Below, piece by piece: positions 8,677-20,400 of a stretch of 31,350 bases of DNA. Source of the stretch: Hypsibius dujardini (Eukaryota > Tardigrada > Eutardigrada > Parachela > Hypsibiidae); the NCBI GenBank assembly GCA_001579985.1, contig LRSR01008751.1, forward strand, positions 1-31,350, in the 5' to 3' direction. Below the pieces are notes generated by a model, which worked only from the letters and a program-made list of their open reading frames with translations, was not told the DNA's origin and made no database searches. Position 1 is the stretch's first letter. The number at the start of each line of letters is the position of its first letter. The position numbers were made by a program, and so were the translations under genes.

Positions 8677-11553
8677 ATGACAATCCTTCCCAAGACCAAA
8701 GGTGGTGGAGCGAAGGAGCGTAAGGAGCAGGCTGCTGCTGCTGCTGCCTCCACCACCAGCAGTACCAATTCCCGTGCCAACAGCCTCGGACCGCCGTCAC
8801 CGCTCGACGCGAACCAACTGCAGAACATCACGCCATACGGTCTGTTGACGGAAAATGAAGCCAGCTTACAGAGTCATGGCGGGATGGACGGCGGCAGCAA
8901 TCGACAGTCACATGTGGCTGGTCCATCCAAAACAAGGTGAGGGATTGATTGGTTGATTCGAACGGCTGATTGATAAGAGTTGTTGATTGATTGTTGATTG
9001 GACATGAAGCAGGGTCTGTACACTCGAACTCGTGTTTCCGGTCAATTGGTTGATCGATTCATAAACCATAATTGGAGTTGGACTGTTTTTTTGCTCGTTT
9101 TATCTAGCGTTTTTCATCGCAACAAGAAGCAGCGGCTGTATGATGAGACGGGAGATGGTGGAAGTGGAATGGATGCGGGAGGAAGCTCGTCATCGGCACC
9201 GCGACAGTTTAACAGGGACGGCCATAACAGCGACGATGAACATGGGGATGATCGGGATTTAGCGGCTGAAGAGCTGGCGCAGGTAATTTTGGAGAGTGGA
9301 TAGATCGATTTTGACGACCGTGACTAAGACAGTTTTCATTTAATGGATTTGTTTTGGTTTTGGTACGGTGTCAATCATTCAATCAATGAGAATGGTTTGA
9401 TGTGCATTGATGTATAACGGTTGATTCATTGATTGCCCGAGAGAAACGGATTATGATTTTCTCTTAACTATTCAAACCCTTGCATTTCTCTTCACTTTGC
9501 AGAAAGAGGTGAACTTCGCTCGGTTGTTGAAGGAAAAGCGAGGATTTGTCATCAAGAACATGAAAGAGGATGGGGCATGTCTATTTCGGGCAGTGGGTGA
9601 GTGCCTCCCTTAGCTCTGCTTCAACTCTCAAGCCCCAGCTCTCATCTCTGAATCTAAAAACGATTACACTTCAATAACTGGATTCTTTCACCGGTGTTCT
9701 AGCTGATCAAGTGTTGGGCGACGAAGAAATGCACGATATGGTCCGTCAACAGTGCCTCGATTACATGGTGAGATTTCCGCTGTTGTCGATCTCTTTACGT
9801 AACTTTTTCCTTACGGGGAGTTTTAAACAGCTTTTTTGTGTTTTAGGAAAGAAACGAAGATTACTTCTCGCAATATATAACGGAGGATTTCGCACAGTAC
9901 ATTGACCGGAAGCGAACGTTAACGGCTCATGGGAACCACGTCGAAATCCAAGCCATGTCTGAAGTCTATAACCGCCGGATCGAAGTGTACGAATATGATA
10001 TCGGTAAGCAGGTTTGCCGGTTGATTTCGGATTTCTCAGCCGGGGTTCTGTCCGCGAGTTTTCAGCATTGTGTCCGCGTCTTGTGTTCTGGTCGTGGCAT
10101 CCTCGCTTGACTGACTCAATGAGATGCCTTATTGACTTTCCTTTTTCTCAGATGCCATCAATGTCTTCCAAGGAGCCCACCCGCAGGAAAATGCTCCGAT
10201 TCGCGTGAGCTACCATCAGAAAACGCACTACAACTCCGTCATCGACCCGTTTGCCGCCACAATCGGTGTTGGATTAGGACTGCCAAATTTCCATCCTGGT
10301 GTAAGGAACCCTGTTGATTGTGTTCTTCGGTTAGGGATGGCAAAACTAAACTAATTCTGTTAACTGAAAAAGCTAAACTTAAATTAAAATGAAACTTTGA
10401 TTGACTAATTTCTTTGTTAATATCTTTTAGTAAACTGAAAAACACTAAAACTAAAAATTGCTTGACTGAAAAATCTAACTAGTTGCCTGATTTTTGTTTT
10501 TGCCACCCCTATCTTCGATACTTTGACGATGCTGTAAAACATGTTTGATGTAGTTGGCGGAAGAGCGCCTCATGAACCAGGCCATGGGCCAGTCAGAGCA
10601 AGAAGCTGGCCTGATCGAGAAGCAGATGCTGGAGGATAAGATTCTGGAAACGGACTGGGAGGCCGCCAACGAAGCTATCGAGCGGCAAATCGCTCAAGAA
10701 TCCTACCTGGAGTGGCTGAAGATGTCGGAGAAGCAGAATGTACGGGCACTTCTGATTTCGTTGCAAGTGTCCTGTGTGATGATGTAGTGCGTGCTTTCTG
10801 ACTGTCTGTTTTGGATTACAGCGACGACACGATGATAGTGCTCCCAGTACTTCCGCTTCTAAAGAACAGCAGAGCCCGAAACGCAACGGTAAGACCAATG
10901 CAGCTGCCTTTTTTCGCTCCGTGATGGCCGCGTTTAAGGAATATACCAGGCACACGCTCTGGGTTGAATCACTACATGGGTTGAATCAGTCGGGTGGCAG
11001 AGGGCGCCACGAGTGTAAATTGTAAACAACACTCATTCAGCAATACACACACCGCCTGCGGCGCCCTCCGCCACCCGACTGATTCAACCCATGTAGTGAT
11101 TCAACCCAGAACGTTTGCCTGGTACCCAGTACTGCAAGCGAGGCAACCGTTGTATTCTATAGAACCAAATTCTCCAAGTCGGTCGGACGCCATGAACCAG
11201 CGGCATATAATAGACGAGCTCAATCACCTACCGCCTGCTCTTTTCGGTAAGTTTTGACAGTAGACCTAGAGCTACTCTTCTTGGAGAGAGGTGAGCAGGA
11301 ATGAAGAGATCGAGAATTGACTCAGTAGATCTGAATGTTCGTTAAAACTATTCCCGGACAGTTAGAAGAGTAATCGACCGGTTTTAGTCCCGTACGAGTA
11401 CGAGTAGTTTCGTTTTCGTGTGCTCAGACTAGCTTATTACCTGTAGGTCTCAATGACTGGGACGAAGAAGACGGGGACATGCTCGCCCGAGTACTGGCGA
11501 CCTCTCAGGCAGAATATTTGGAATCTCTGAAGCCAAAAGATCGCTCGCACTAG
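8677..11553 (+). CDS. OTUD5: OTU-domain deubiquitinase 5 (DUBA-like)
   Basis: Cysteine protease that removes ubiquitin chains (K48/K63 in the vertebrate ortholog). Exons: 8677-8936, 9108-9282, 9503-9596, 9703-9767, 9847-10003, 10152-10300, 10554-10739, 10822-10888, 11163-11246, 11447-11553. They give 447 codons with all phases consistent, and a TAA lies in frame 12 nt upstream of the ATG. The N-terminus is Ala/Ser-rich and basic. [10 protein letters not shown] (S128) matches the activating phosphoserine region of human OTUD5. The OTU domain is about 146-300, with catalytic [11 protein letters not shown] (D168, C171) and THYNSV (H276). The helical segment [20 protein letters not shown] and onward matches the family. 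The C-terminus holds GLNDWDEED and a ubiquitin-interacting motif (about 423-440, [18 protein letters not shown]). It is shorter than human (571 aa), mainly in the N-terminus and the linker before the UIM. Confidence 0.96.
10944..11124. mobile_element. MITE with 65-bp inverted arms in OTUD5 intron 8
   Basis: The arms at 10944-11008 and 11060-11124 are reverse complements over 65 bp with about three mismatches and no gaps, around a 51-bp loop. The whole can fold into one hairpin. The outermost bases are TA on both sides, which fits a TA target duplication around inverted repeats that begin CCAGGCA. No coding capacity. Its right end lies 38 bp from the exon 9 start at 11163. The class (Tc1/mariner-like by TA target) is inferred; the terminal sequence is not one I recognise. 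Confidence 0.88.
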
Positions 11554-11872
11554 GATCTCAGCTCCGCTCTCTTACGTTCTCTTCCCATGTTGTGTACATG
11601 ATTTGATAACTTCTTTTTTCCTCGATGCTGCGTGTGCCTGGAACCACGGTTTGAAGTTGTATTTGCTCCTATTTTATTGCAAAAATGCGAGACGGATTGG
11701 AAAATTAACCGGTTTCCATCTTTAATTTTAGTTTAAGTGTTCTCACAGTTCTGTTGTATTGTAGAGTAAAGCGTCATTTTGTTCCGTTCAGTCTGCTCCC
11801 GATTTTAACGATCTAATAATTTTATTTCCGTCGCGTGGATTGATTCCTGAACGAATAACCTCTTCTGAATGG

Positions 11873-11889
11873 AATAAAATGATAATAAA
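11873..11889 (+). terminator. OTUD5 polyadenylation signals
   Basis: Two AATAAA hexamers (11873-11878 and 11884-11889) lie about 320 bp after the stop codon and are followed by a T-rich run. They define a 3' UTR of about 350 bp. Confidence 0.75.
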
Positions 11890-12026
11890 CATTTTTCGTT
11901 GAGGTCGCTCGAACCCAGTCTATCATAGTTCACAACTACTAAAAAGACAACAGAACGTGAACATGCACATGCCTATTGACAATCAGACAAGCAAATCAAG
12001 TAGTTAAACAAACAGACTGAATGACT

Positions 12027-12071
<45 letters not shown>

Positions 12072-12200
12072 CCAGCCAGCCATTCAGTCAGTCAGACAGA
12101 CCGACTGATAAAATGACAATTTGAGAGACTGACGAATAGACATACAGACACATAGACAGGCACAGACTGACAGACAGCCAGTCAGCTAGACAGACAGTCA
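12027..12200. repeat. GACA microsatellite
   Basis: Perfect (GACA)n core at 12027-12070, followed by decayed GACA/GTCA units to about 12200. It lies just downstream of OTUD5. Confidence 0.92.
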
Positions 12201-13540
12201 ACAGGTATAAAAGTTGCCCAAGATTGAGGTCCCAGTTTCGCAATTACTGTACTTCGTATGACTGCATCTCTAGCAACTAGCGCCTTGCTGGGTCCTACTC
12301 GCGCCCTTTGTGTCTGGCTTCCGGGTAGATGTGGGAACTGTAAGTACCCATTTGGCTATTGCTATCGGCCAGAACGGCGGAAAAATCTTGGAAATTATCC
12401 CACTTCTTCCAATCATAAATCCGGAGGAATTCGGTGTCTGCTCTTTTTTGGTATGCTTCAGATTTATCCAAGTCTCAGATGCCAAGAGCGGACCAGAATC
12501 GGGTACTAGCCCGTTTAATGGCGTGCGGCAACCTCAACCCTTATTGCAGGAACGCAATCTCTCCCCCTCGCGTAAGTTCGAACTGATAACCACGACTTAC
12601 GTCCAGACGCCGCGTTTCGGTTTACTACTGCGCATATCTCTTGCACGACACGTTTGCTTCCGTTTATACTTCTTAATCTACCTTTGCAAAGCGAGACCCT
12701 ATCTGGCTCGAAAGAATGCACACCCATGACGTCGTCTCTCGCCAGACTTGGCGCCAGAAACCACCTCCCCTTATCAAGTGTGGAGGAGACTCGCGCACGC
12801 GCTCCTTACATAACCTTCACCTGTGTGTATCGCATCGACAACAAGACGCCGGTCATCATAATCCGCGTGACTCCTCGAGCCGGTGTGCATTGTGTGTGAA
12901 TGAGCGAACCGGTCGAATTCACCGGCGTCGGGTATCCGATTCGAGTGGGCGATAAGGCGCGCCCAAAGAAAAGAAGAAGTCACCCCCCCCCTCTTCGGAG
13001 GATTACAACCGGGGGCGACATTGTTTCCCGAGTACAGCCACGCATCCTATTATCCCCAGCATATGATAAGAGAGACGATGACAATGCGTAAGTTTACACT
13101 ATCTTACCACCAATTTTTACTGCCTACAACATAACAGAGCGTGCCGTGCCCTTTCGTACCTGATCACACTAGGACGTATTGTAAACATACACCCGATGGT
13201 GGTACCAGGCGATAGCGGTATCAATGGAGAGGGTCACCCAAGTTGGAATTCGAGTTGTAAATTACCTGCCATCATTCCGGAACAATTGCTCTGCATTTTC
13301 ACTGGCAGACAGTGGCAATATTAACGTATTGTCTCGCTGCCGTTGAATGCGTCATGTGTCTGCTGTCTAGACTTGCGAAGCGGGACCGGCGATTGTTATT
13401 ACTTCATTACGGATACTGTAGATTGGAAATTTAAGAGGTAATTTTTGGGACGAAAAACACAATCAACTCCCTGATAAGCTGGTCAGAAAGTTTCAAATCA
13501 TAACAACAGTCTTCCGCTATGACCACACCTACACCCTGCC
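12201..13540. other. Intergenic stretch, no supportable gene
   Basis: The longest frames (for example 12310-12729, 139 codons) have no family motif, low-quality splice context and overlapping frames of similar length on both strands. I treat them as noncoding. Confidence 0.4.
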
Positions 13541-13552
13541 ACACCCACCCAC

Positions 13553-13604
<52 letters not shown>
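13541..13604. repeat. (CA)n / (CCCA) microsatellite
   Basis: CCCA-type units grade into a perfect (CA)n run of about 20 units. Confidence 0.95.
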
Positions 13605-14020
13605 AGCAGTGTTCCACTGCGATCACGGTCAAATCCGTGTTTTGTCAAATGTCCTACAGTTTTTTAGTTACGATTAGAATTGCGATCAGAAACGGAATAT
13701 ACGGTTCATAAAAAATAAGCTTCATCAGGGTACGACACGTTTGAAATATCCACTGACATTATCCATTAAGATTTAGCCTAGGAAGCACGCTCACTGGTTT
13801 TCTTCAAAGAAGGGCCAGCACACACACCTGTACTAATGTCAACGGAGAATCCAGACATTTACGCACGAACCATCCGCGCAAATTACGTAAACTGGTAAAT
13901 CCAGAGTACGCAGTCAAATCATCCTTGAAAATTTCTAGGCCGTTGGATCCCTTAGCTAATTTGGTTGTTTTTGTTCTAGAAAAAGTATGGACACACTCAA
14001 TCGTATCAACGTCACCTTGA

Positions 14021-14098
14021 GGCCGGGCGTCCAGGCCGGGCGTCCAGGCCGGGTGTCCAGACCGGGCGTCCAGGCCGGGCGTCCAGACTGGGCGTCCA
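14021..14098. repeat. 13-bp GC-rich minisatellite, 6 copies
   Basis: Six head-to-tail copies of GGCCGGGCGTCCA (starting at 14021, 14034, 14047, 14060, 14073, 14086) with single-base variants (GACC, GGTG, GACT). The composition contrasts with the AT-richer flanks. No protein frame is supported through it. Confidence 0.95.
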
Positions 14099-14099
14099 T

Positions 14100-15800
14100 T
14101 ACACAGCTCTATCCTGGAACCTTATCCATTCTTAATTTTGCCCGATGATGTTCCTACAAGGCTGGTATATTTGGAGTATCGAAAAAATCCTCCCATGATT
14201 TGGAGCACCAAGGTCCTGTTTCGGCACTCGGTACTCTTGACTTCTTGCCTAACTCCGCATGTTTATGCCGTAGTTCATCCGGACAACACACCCCACCCAC
14301 ACAGACACACACGCACGGCCAATGTCACACCGGATCGTTCGACCCTGCCGGGCGCGTGTCATCCCGACCCAAATATCTAGGACCTTTTCATCCCCACCGG
14401 CGAAAGCCTTCTCAAACCCACACACGCGGCACACCAACCAATCGATTCGATTGTATTTAATCCCGGCTCGCCGTGCGAGCCTTCGAGCTTTCGGATTAGG
14501 TAAGGGTCTCTCTCTCTCTCTCGTAAAATAATTTCCAATTCACAGCGCATGCTCCACGTCCATACGTTCAACATCCCGAGGACTCATTATTACTGTACAA
14601 CTATACAACTAGATGCAGAGAGTCATCTGATTAAAATTCCTAGACAACCGGCGGCGGTGCGCGCGCACGGCTTTGTGACTCCTCCTGAGGGTTCCTGCAC
14701 CACAAGATCACTGTCCCAGATTCCCGCTCCGACCGCCCGACTTCCGTCATTCCGCTTTTGATGAGCAATTAGTAAAGCCTTCCACAACGCCCCAACCCCC
14801 TGACGACGGCTACAATAGCGCACACCACGCGCTGACCCTCCAAATCGACCGGATGTGGGCTCGTGTAGGCAACACCACACATCGGAGAGGGAGAGAGAAG
14901 GAAGCCACACCGGGTGGTGGGCATTGTGGTTGGGCTGTTCACAACTGTGTTTAATGCCGCCATCCAGATTTGATTACAATCACAATCGCACACGACTCTA
15001 CCACCAGATGCCTTCACTGCAGCGCTACCCGTTCGCTCTCTCTCTTAACTAAAGCCCAGTATAACAATCTGTGAATCTGAAGTTCAGAGCGAGAGTCCAC
15101 CACTGCCACATGTTCCTATCGAGATAAAAGCATGGAGTGTTTATGTAATTTGACCATAATAGCCAGCACGACAATCAACATCAACAGACACACACTCTTC
15201 TTCCCTCTCTGTATGCCGTGTTGTGGTTCTCAATAATATCACACGCACACACAATGATCCAAGCACATTCAAGGGTCAGTGTGGCGCGTCAAGATCGACT
15301 TGGTCGATTTTACGTCCCGCCAAACCCCGACAAAGATAACGAGTAACGACGACCTCCCCCAACTGAAAACAGTTGAAATTTCTCTCGGATCATCCCAATT
15401 AAATTCCAATCGCTATACACAGGTAGGGGGTACTTACTCTAACCAGCACACTTTATGTTCGCGGGGTTCGGTAATCCTCCCGCACCTTGTACCCGCTACC
15501 TGACTATGTAGACTATGTTATTACCTAATAATGGACTACAAACACACATAAGCCGCGTATGTGCATGGTCAATCCCGTGTAATATTTTGCACCCACTCAG
15601 GGACCCCGTGTCCGCTCCAATTTGCTAAACGACCCCGCTTTTTACAATATCCTACACACACGCACACACACAAACACCAATTACGCCCTTTTTACATCGC
15701 AGGAAGCTAGCTCTCTTTTTTAAATTGCAGGTACAGAGTGCAGCTCCCCACAATTAGCGGTACACATGGGAGCTGGAACAACGAACCCACACTTTTTCCC
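14100..15800. other. Intergenic stretch, no supportable gene
   Basis: Short frames only, with scattered CA-rich and CT-rich patches (such as 14507-14522). No RNA gene, inverted repeat or protein family recognised. Confidence 0.4.
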
Positions 15801-15803
15801 CTA

Positions 15804-15826
15804 CTGCCTGCTTACCTGCCTGCTTA

Positions 15827-15882
<56 letters not shown>

Positions 15883-15884
15883 CG
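15804..15884. repeat. (CCTG)n microsatellite
   Basis: About 20 CCTG units, the first few interrupted by TTAC. The Pro-Ala-Cys-Leu translation is a repeat by-product. Confidence 0.95.
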
Positions 15885-16077
15885 CCAGTTCAGTTGACGC
15901 ATCCCGAGACCGTGGGACACCACACACACACTGTCATTAACAAGCTGGTTTTTTCCCCACGACTCAACCTTTTCCCGTCAACCGGAAGGGAAGGGAAGGG
16001 AAGGAGAAGCACCGTGCTTGACGATACCGCGAACGACCGACATCTCGCACATTATCATCGTCCTATTGCCTCCACGT

Positions 16078-16133
16078 TGTCTGTCTATCTGTCTGTCTGC
16101 TTGTTTGCTTGTCTGCCTGTCTGTCTGTCTGTA
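16078..16133. repeat. TGTC microsatellite
   Basis: Degenerate TGTC/TGCC/TGTT tetramer array, pyrimidine-rich strand on +, opposite to the arrays left of 12.2 kb. Confidence 0.9.
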
Positions 16134-16446
16134 CACTGGGACGAACCCCGTCCGTTTCCGCTCTTTTTCCCCGCCGTCTGTCATCTGACCTGACCCACGT
16201 TCCCGATCCGTCGCTCCCTCTCTCATCATGCCTGCTTTTTGGGTGAATGATTTCTCGCTCCCGTTCGTCCGTCTCTGCCCCGCGGGAGCGCGATTGTAAT
16301 TGGATCAGTCTCGTCGTCGGTCGATCGCCACACACTACTATACTATACGGACTGCCACTGAAGGGGAACGGAAATGTACTACGGCAGACAACGAAGGCGG
16401 CGGCCATCGTAACCTGCATCATCATCGATTTACTACTACAACCACA

Positions 16447-16472
16447 CCACTACTACTATTACTACTACTACG
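16447..16472. repeat. (ACT)n trinucleotide repeat
   Basis: Short ACT/TAC array. A separate GCC run lies at about 16551-16570. Confidence 0.75.
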
Positions 16473-16717
16473 AGAAGCGTAGTCTGCGCTCACTACTTAC
16501 ACACATCGCACGGGACGAACGCGATGCAAGAATGGTATCTAGTTTGTCGAACGCCGCCGCCGCCGCCGCCGTCGATATCTCTACGCCAAAAGCCACAACT
16601 CAGACGAGCAGGAGACGATCGAGGAGACTGAGCGCTGCTGTGCCTGCGATAGTCGATATGTGGTTCACAATTTAAAATTGTTTTATTCAGGCCAGACAAG
16701 CGGGCTTGCGCTCCGAT

Positions 16718-16718
<1 letters not shown>

Positions 16719-16768
<50 letters not shown>
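16719..16768. repeat. (CT)n microsatellite
   Basis: Perfect CT run of about 24 units. Surrounding DNA to 17.8 kb is rich in short CT, GA and CA tracts. Confidence 0.95.
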
Positions 16769-16772
<4 letters not shown>

Positions 16773-17283
16773 CAAGGAGGCACTTTGCATATTTCAGAGT
16801 GAGTGAACTAAATTCATTCCTCTCCCCCTTCCCCACACGTTTCACAACTCTCTACTACGCAAAGCCGTCCCCCGTCTGGTCCTTTCTGGCCGGTCGGTCG
16901 GTCAGTCAACCAGCATTTTGCCTTGAGACACTTGAAAGCGGGCGAGCGTGGAGAGCGAGAGCGCACAATTATAGAGCGACAGCTCTTTTTTCATTCCGAA
17001 AGAGAGTGTGGTCCGAGACATAACATTCCATATGATGAGATTGAGAGAGATGTCGGACGAGGAGGGGGTTTGGCCATCGTAGTGCCGTAGTAGTTTGTCT
17101 GTGTGTCTGTGTGTCTCGGTCTCGGACATCATCGATTGTTTGCTCGTACTACATTCCACAACCTGTTTTACGCTCGCCAGCCACAACACAGCCGGTGTGA
17201 TCGGCCTCCTTCCGCCTTCACACAGTACGAGATTTGTAAAGGGGAAAGAGAGAGAGAGAGACAGCGTAGTGGAAAAAAAAAGA

Positions 17284-17297
17284 AAGATGGCTGCCGG
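17284..17297 (+). promoter_or_regulatory. YY1-like motif
   Basis: AAGATGGCTGCCGG matches the YY1 promoter-type consensus, which often lies just downstream of start sites. The ATG inside it opens only a 16-codon frame. It might mark an unannotated start site about 3.4 kb upstream of the kinase gene, but motif occurrence alone is weak evidence. Confidence 0.25.
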
Positions 17298-17299
17298 TT

Positions 17300-18990
17300 G
17301 TAGAAACTTTAAGAGAGACAGAGAGCGCGCTCCGTAGTGTGCGCCGCGTGGACAGGCACCAATTTTCAGGCGCGCGCGCTTTCAAATCGTTTAACCTCTT
17401 GTCTTTTCAAAATTGTGTCGCGCTTTGAAAAAAAGTTTCTCTCACACACACACCACACACACACGTACACACATTTCTACGTTTCACCTCGACCTCCACC
17501 GACTTCATAGATGGATGAAGAGAGCGAGTGAAGAGAAAAAAACCGGTCCGACTGGATGTCTGCTTGTGTCTGCCTACGTGTCTGCCTGTGTCTGCCTACG
17601 TGTCTTCCTGCCTGTCTGCCTGTGTCGACGTTTGACGTGTCTTTGACTCCTTTGCACTCCTCTCTCACACACTCCTCGATCGCTGTCCCTTTTGCCCTCA
17701 CACACTACACACACACACACACCGCGGCCAATTTTACCATTTTTTTGCGAGGTGTAAAAGAGTCGGGGACCATTGAAAAAAGCGAGAGAGAGAGAGAGAG
17801 AGAGGCAGTCAAAGTCAAACAACCTTGAACTCGGAATGTGTTGTGGCTACTACGGCGACGATCATCGACGTGTGTGGCGTGGCGGCGGCGATGGTTACGA
17901 GACCACGACGACGGGGGCCAGTGCGCTCTGATCGCGTTGTTGTGGACTGGCGCCAAAATAAAAAACCTGGTTGACAATAATAGAGAAGTGAAGCTACGTC
18001 GGAGAGACCTCCTTTTTTACTTGGGCATCAGTGATCAGCAGACCACGACAGGCGTGTCTCATTTACAATGCCCCCGATAACGATATCAATCTGAATCCGA
18101 GGACCTTGACCGAACCTTTTCCAGGAAATAGGCGTATTTAAGCTAATGCGGAATCGACATTTTCTTTCGGGCTTCGGACGCAAGCTGGACAGTGCACTTG
18201 GGCTATCAAGAACAGATTAATCAATCAGTCGATCGATAGTTGAAGCTCAGGTTTTCCGTAAAGTCTATCACGTCATTCCTCTCCGGGACGAGTCCACTTC
18301 AACGTCATAGTTATTTTAGAATCACTTCCAACTGTCCTAATACATTTCTATCCTTTCATTCCGAAAGAGAAAGTCCTGATTTACATGTTTGATTAGAGAT
18401 CTCTGTCTTTGTGCGCACCTGTCTGTCTGTCTATCTGTCTTTCTATCTGTCTATCTATCAGAGAGACACTTGTCCCTCTATCAGGGCGCTCTCATCTCAT
18501 CAACATAAAATATGGCCAGAGCCCTTAGCAACCAAACCACACACACACCACACGAACTCCGGCCAACGACTTCTTTTTCAGGCGCCCGGGCTCATCACTG
18601 CCAGCCCACATGCAAACCAGGTACATGTGTGTGACTGACTGAGTCCGCTGATATGGGGTGTCTGGCGTGGTGCGAGTGCCGGGTGACTGGGGTGACTGGG
18701 GCACAGAGAGAGAGAGAGAGAAGAATGAAAGCAGGTTGCCAAAGAGGATAAAAAACTCGGCGACTGTTGCTGGGGCAGAGAAATGGTTCGAATTCCAACC
18801 GCCACCCGGAATTCGTCCTTACACATGTGTAATGAGTGGGCACTGCTCCTACTACACGTTAGCGTAATGCGTGAAGGAGTTCGAGTAAGCAATTGGATTC
18901 TGAGCGGCGTTGCTCAGCGAAGGGAGATGTTGCCTTGAAATGAATCAATCGCTCTGTCTGTCTGTCAGTCTGTCTGTCTGTCTCTCGTGA
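17300..18990. repeat. Cluster of short CA, GA and TGTC repeats
   Basis: No gene is supportable here. The stretch contains CA tracts (17444-17464, 17704-17721), TGTC/TGCC patches (17552-17630, 18418-18463, 18952-18983) and GA tracts (17783-17803, 18706-18721). Confidence 0.75.
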
Positions 18991-19621
18991 TTCTCGGCCT
19001 AGATTTATGAGTCTGGCCGCTCTTTTCTTCGCGCCCTACACACAATAACGTATAAAAATGGGGGACAAGAAAAAAATGAGCTTGTCGGCACCACCCGGAG
19101 TCGCAGCGCTACTGCCGAATTTCACCGACACAATCATAATGAATATTATGTTTTTAACTGCAATAAATCACCAGCATAAAAATGAGCCGACACGAAGAAT
19201 GCCCCCACCGCCGCTGCACCACGTCTCTGTTGACAGCCTATACTTTTATTCCCGCCATATTTTTACTGCACTTCCCGAGTCTCGGGACCCCGTGAAACGG
19301 CTTTAAAATATTTGTCTAATAATCTCGGTGGTTACACGAAGGAAGAAAATTAGCGAGAAATCTCCGGCAAAACGCGTCGTATTTAAATTACCGGGTGTGG
19401 AATTTGGAAATTGACCATTAATCATCCGCCCCGGAGAGGGAGCCAGACAGAGGACAGACACAACACACTTATCATAACTCCCCGTGGAATGTGAAAATTT
19501 GTGAAGGGGAGTATTAATATTTTTGCCAGACGCAGAGAAGAGGAGGAGGAGGAGGGGGGAGCAGAAGAAGACGTCACGTCGTTCACATAAACCGGTAAAA
19601 TTTTACGGCCTAGACAGGCGC

Positions 19622-19655
19622 TGGTCAAGGGTCAGCAGGTCACGTGACGATGACC
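19622..19655 (+). promoter_or_regulatory. Nuclear-receptor half-site and E-box cluster
   Basis: Three direct half-sites lie end to end: TGGTCA, A, GGGTCA, GC, AGGTCA. These form a DR1 (19622-19634) and a DR2 (19629-19642). The last overlaps the perfect palindrome GTCACGTGAC (19639-19648), and an inverted half-site TGACC follows (19651-19655). The spacing is that used by nuclear-receptor dimers. Function is inferred. Confidence 0.4.
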
Positions 19656-20300
19656 GATGCATGTCTGTCTGTGTCTGCACACATTCGCTCGGTCTGTCTA
19701 TCTCTTTCGCTCGCGCTCGGTGCTTCGTGGCCTGGATTTTGATGAGCGTGTTTTGTCTGGCTGGGCGGGCGGCGACCCCATAGGCCAGACACAGACAGAT
19801 AGCATTGCGAAACCCATTCGCTAATGCGGCGGGCGGGTATCGTCTGCGAGAAAGGTTTCCTGAAACGGAAAGGCTGCCTTTTTTGCTGGCGAGAATTTAT
19901 TTGAAGTTAAAACGTAGACGGTGTGGGCACAAAACCGATAGTGACTTCTGTCTTGCTATGTTTTTCCACAGGAAATTTAGACACAGACAGACATGAAACC
20001 ATGCATGCAGGAAGCAAAAAATCCAGACAAGTGAGGCACGAAAAGGATTTGATAATTTTAATAATTCAACATGAATTGTGATGGTGGAAATAATTAAGAA
20101 GAAGCAATAAAGACAATAAAGACAGACAAACAAACAGAAAAATGGGCACATAAAATGAAAAATTCCGTCAGACAAACCTAATCCAGTCAATTCAGACATC
20201 AAAACTGTAGACAGACCAACCCCAGTGGAAAAGCGCGGCAACGGCTGGCTCATTTCAGGCCGTTGCTCTCGCAATGGCGGTCAACACTTTTCTGTACGCT

Positions 20301-20400
20301 AAGGCGGGGCCCAGACGTGCGGCGCCTCGCGCTGATTGGTCCGCCGTCCTTGATTGAGGCGTGTCAAGCGAGTTTATTGCGCCTACCGCGCTTGATTGGT
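20301..20400 (+). promoter_or_regulatory. Probable promoter of the Pim-like kinase gene
   Basis: A GC box (GGCGGGGC, about 20303) and two inverted CCAAT boxes (GATTGGT at 20334-20340 and 20394-20400) lie 60 bp apart, 345-445 bp upstream of the start codon. GC-rich, TATA-less sequence follows. Transcription would then start around 20420-20560, giving a 5' UTR of roughly 200-300 nt. Confidence 0.5.

Noticed and set aside
12310-12729. 139-codon + strand frame
   Set aside because: No recognisable domain or splice partners, and equally long frames overlap it on the other strand.
18783-18805. tRNA-like B-box sequence GGTTCGAATTCC
   Set aside because: The bases on either side cannot form a T stem, and no A box, anticodon arm or acceptor pairing is present upstream.
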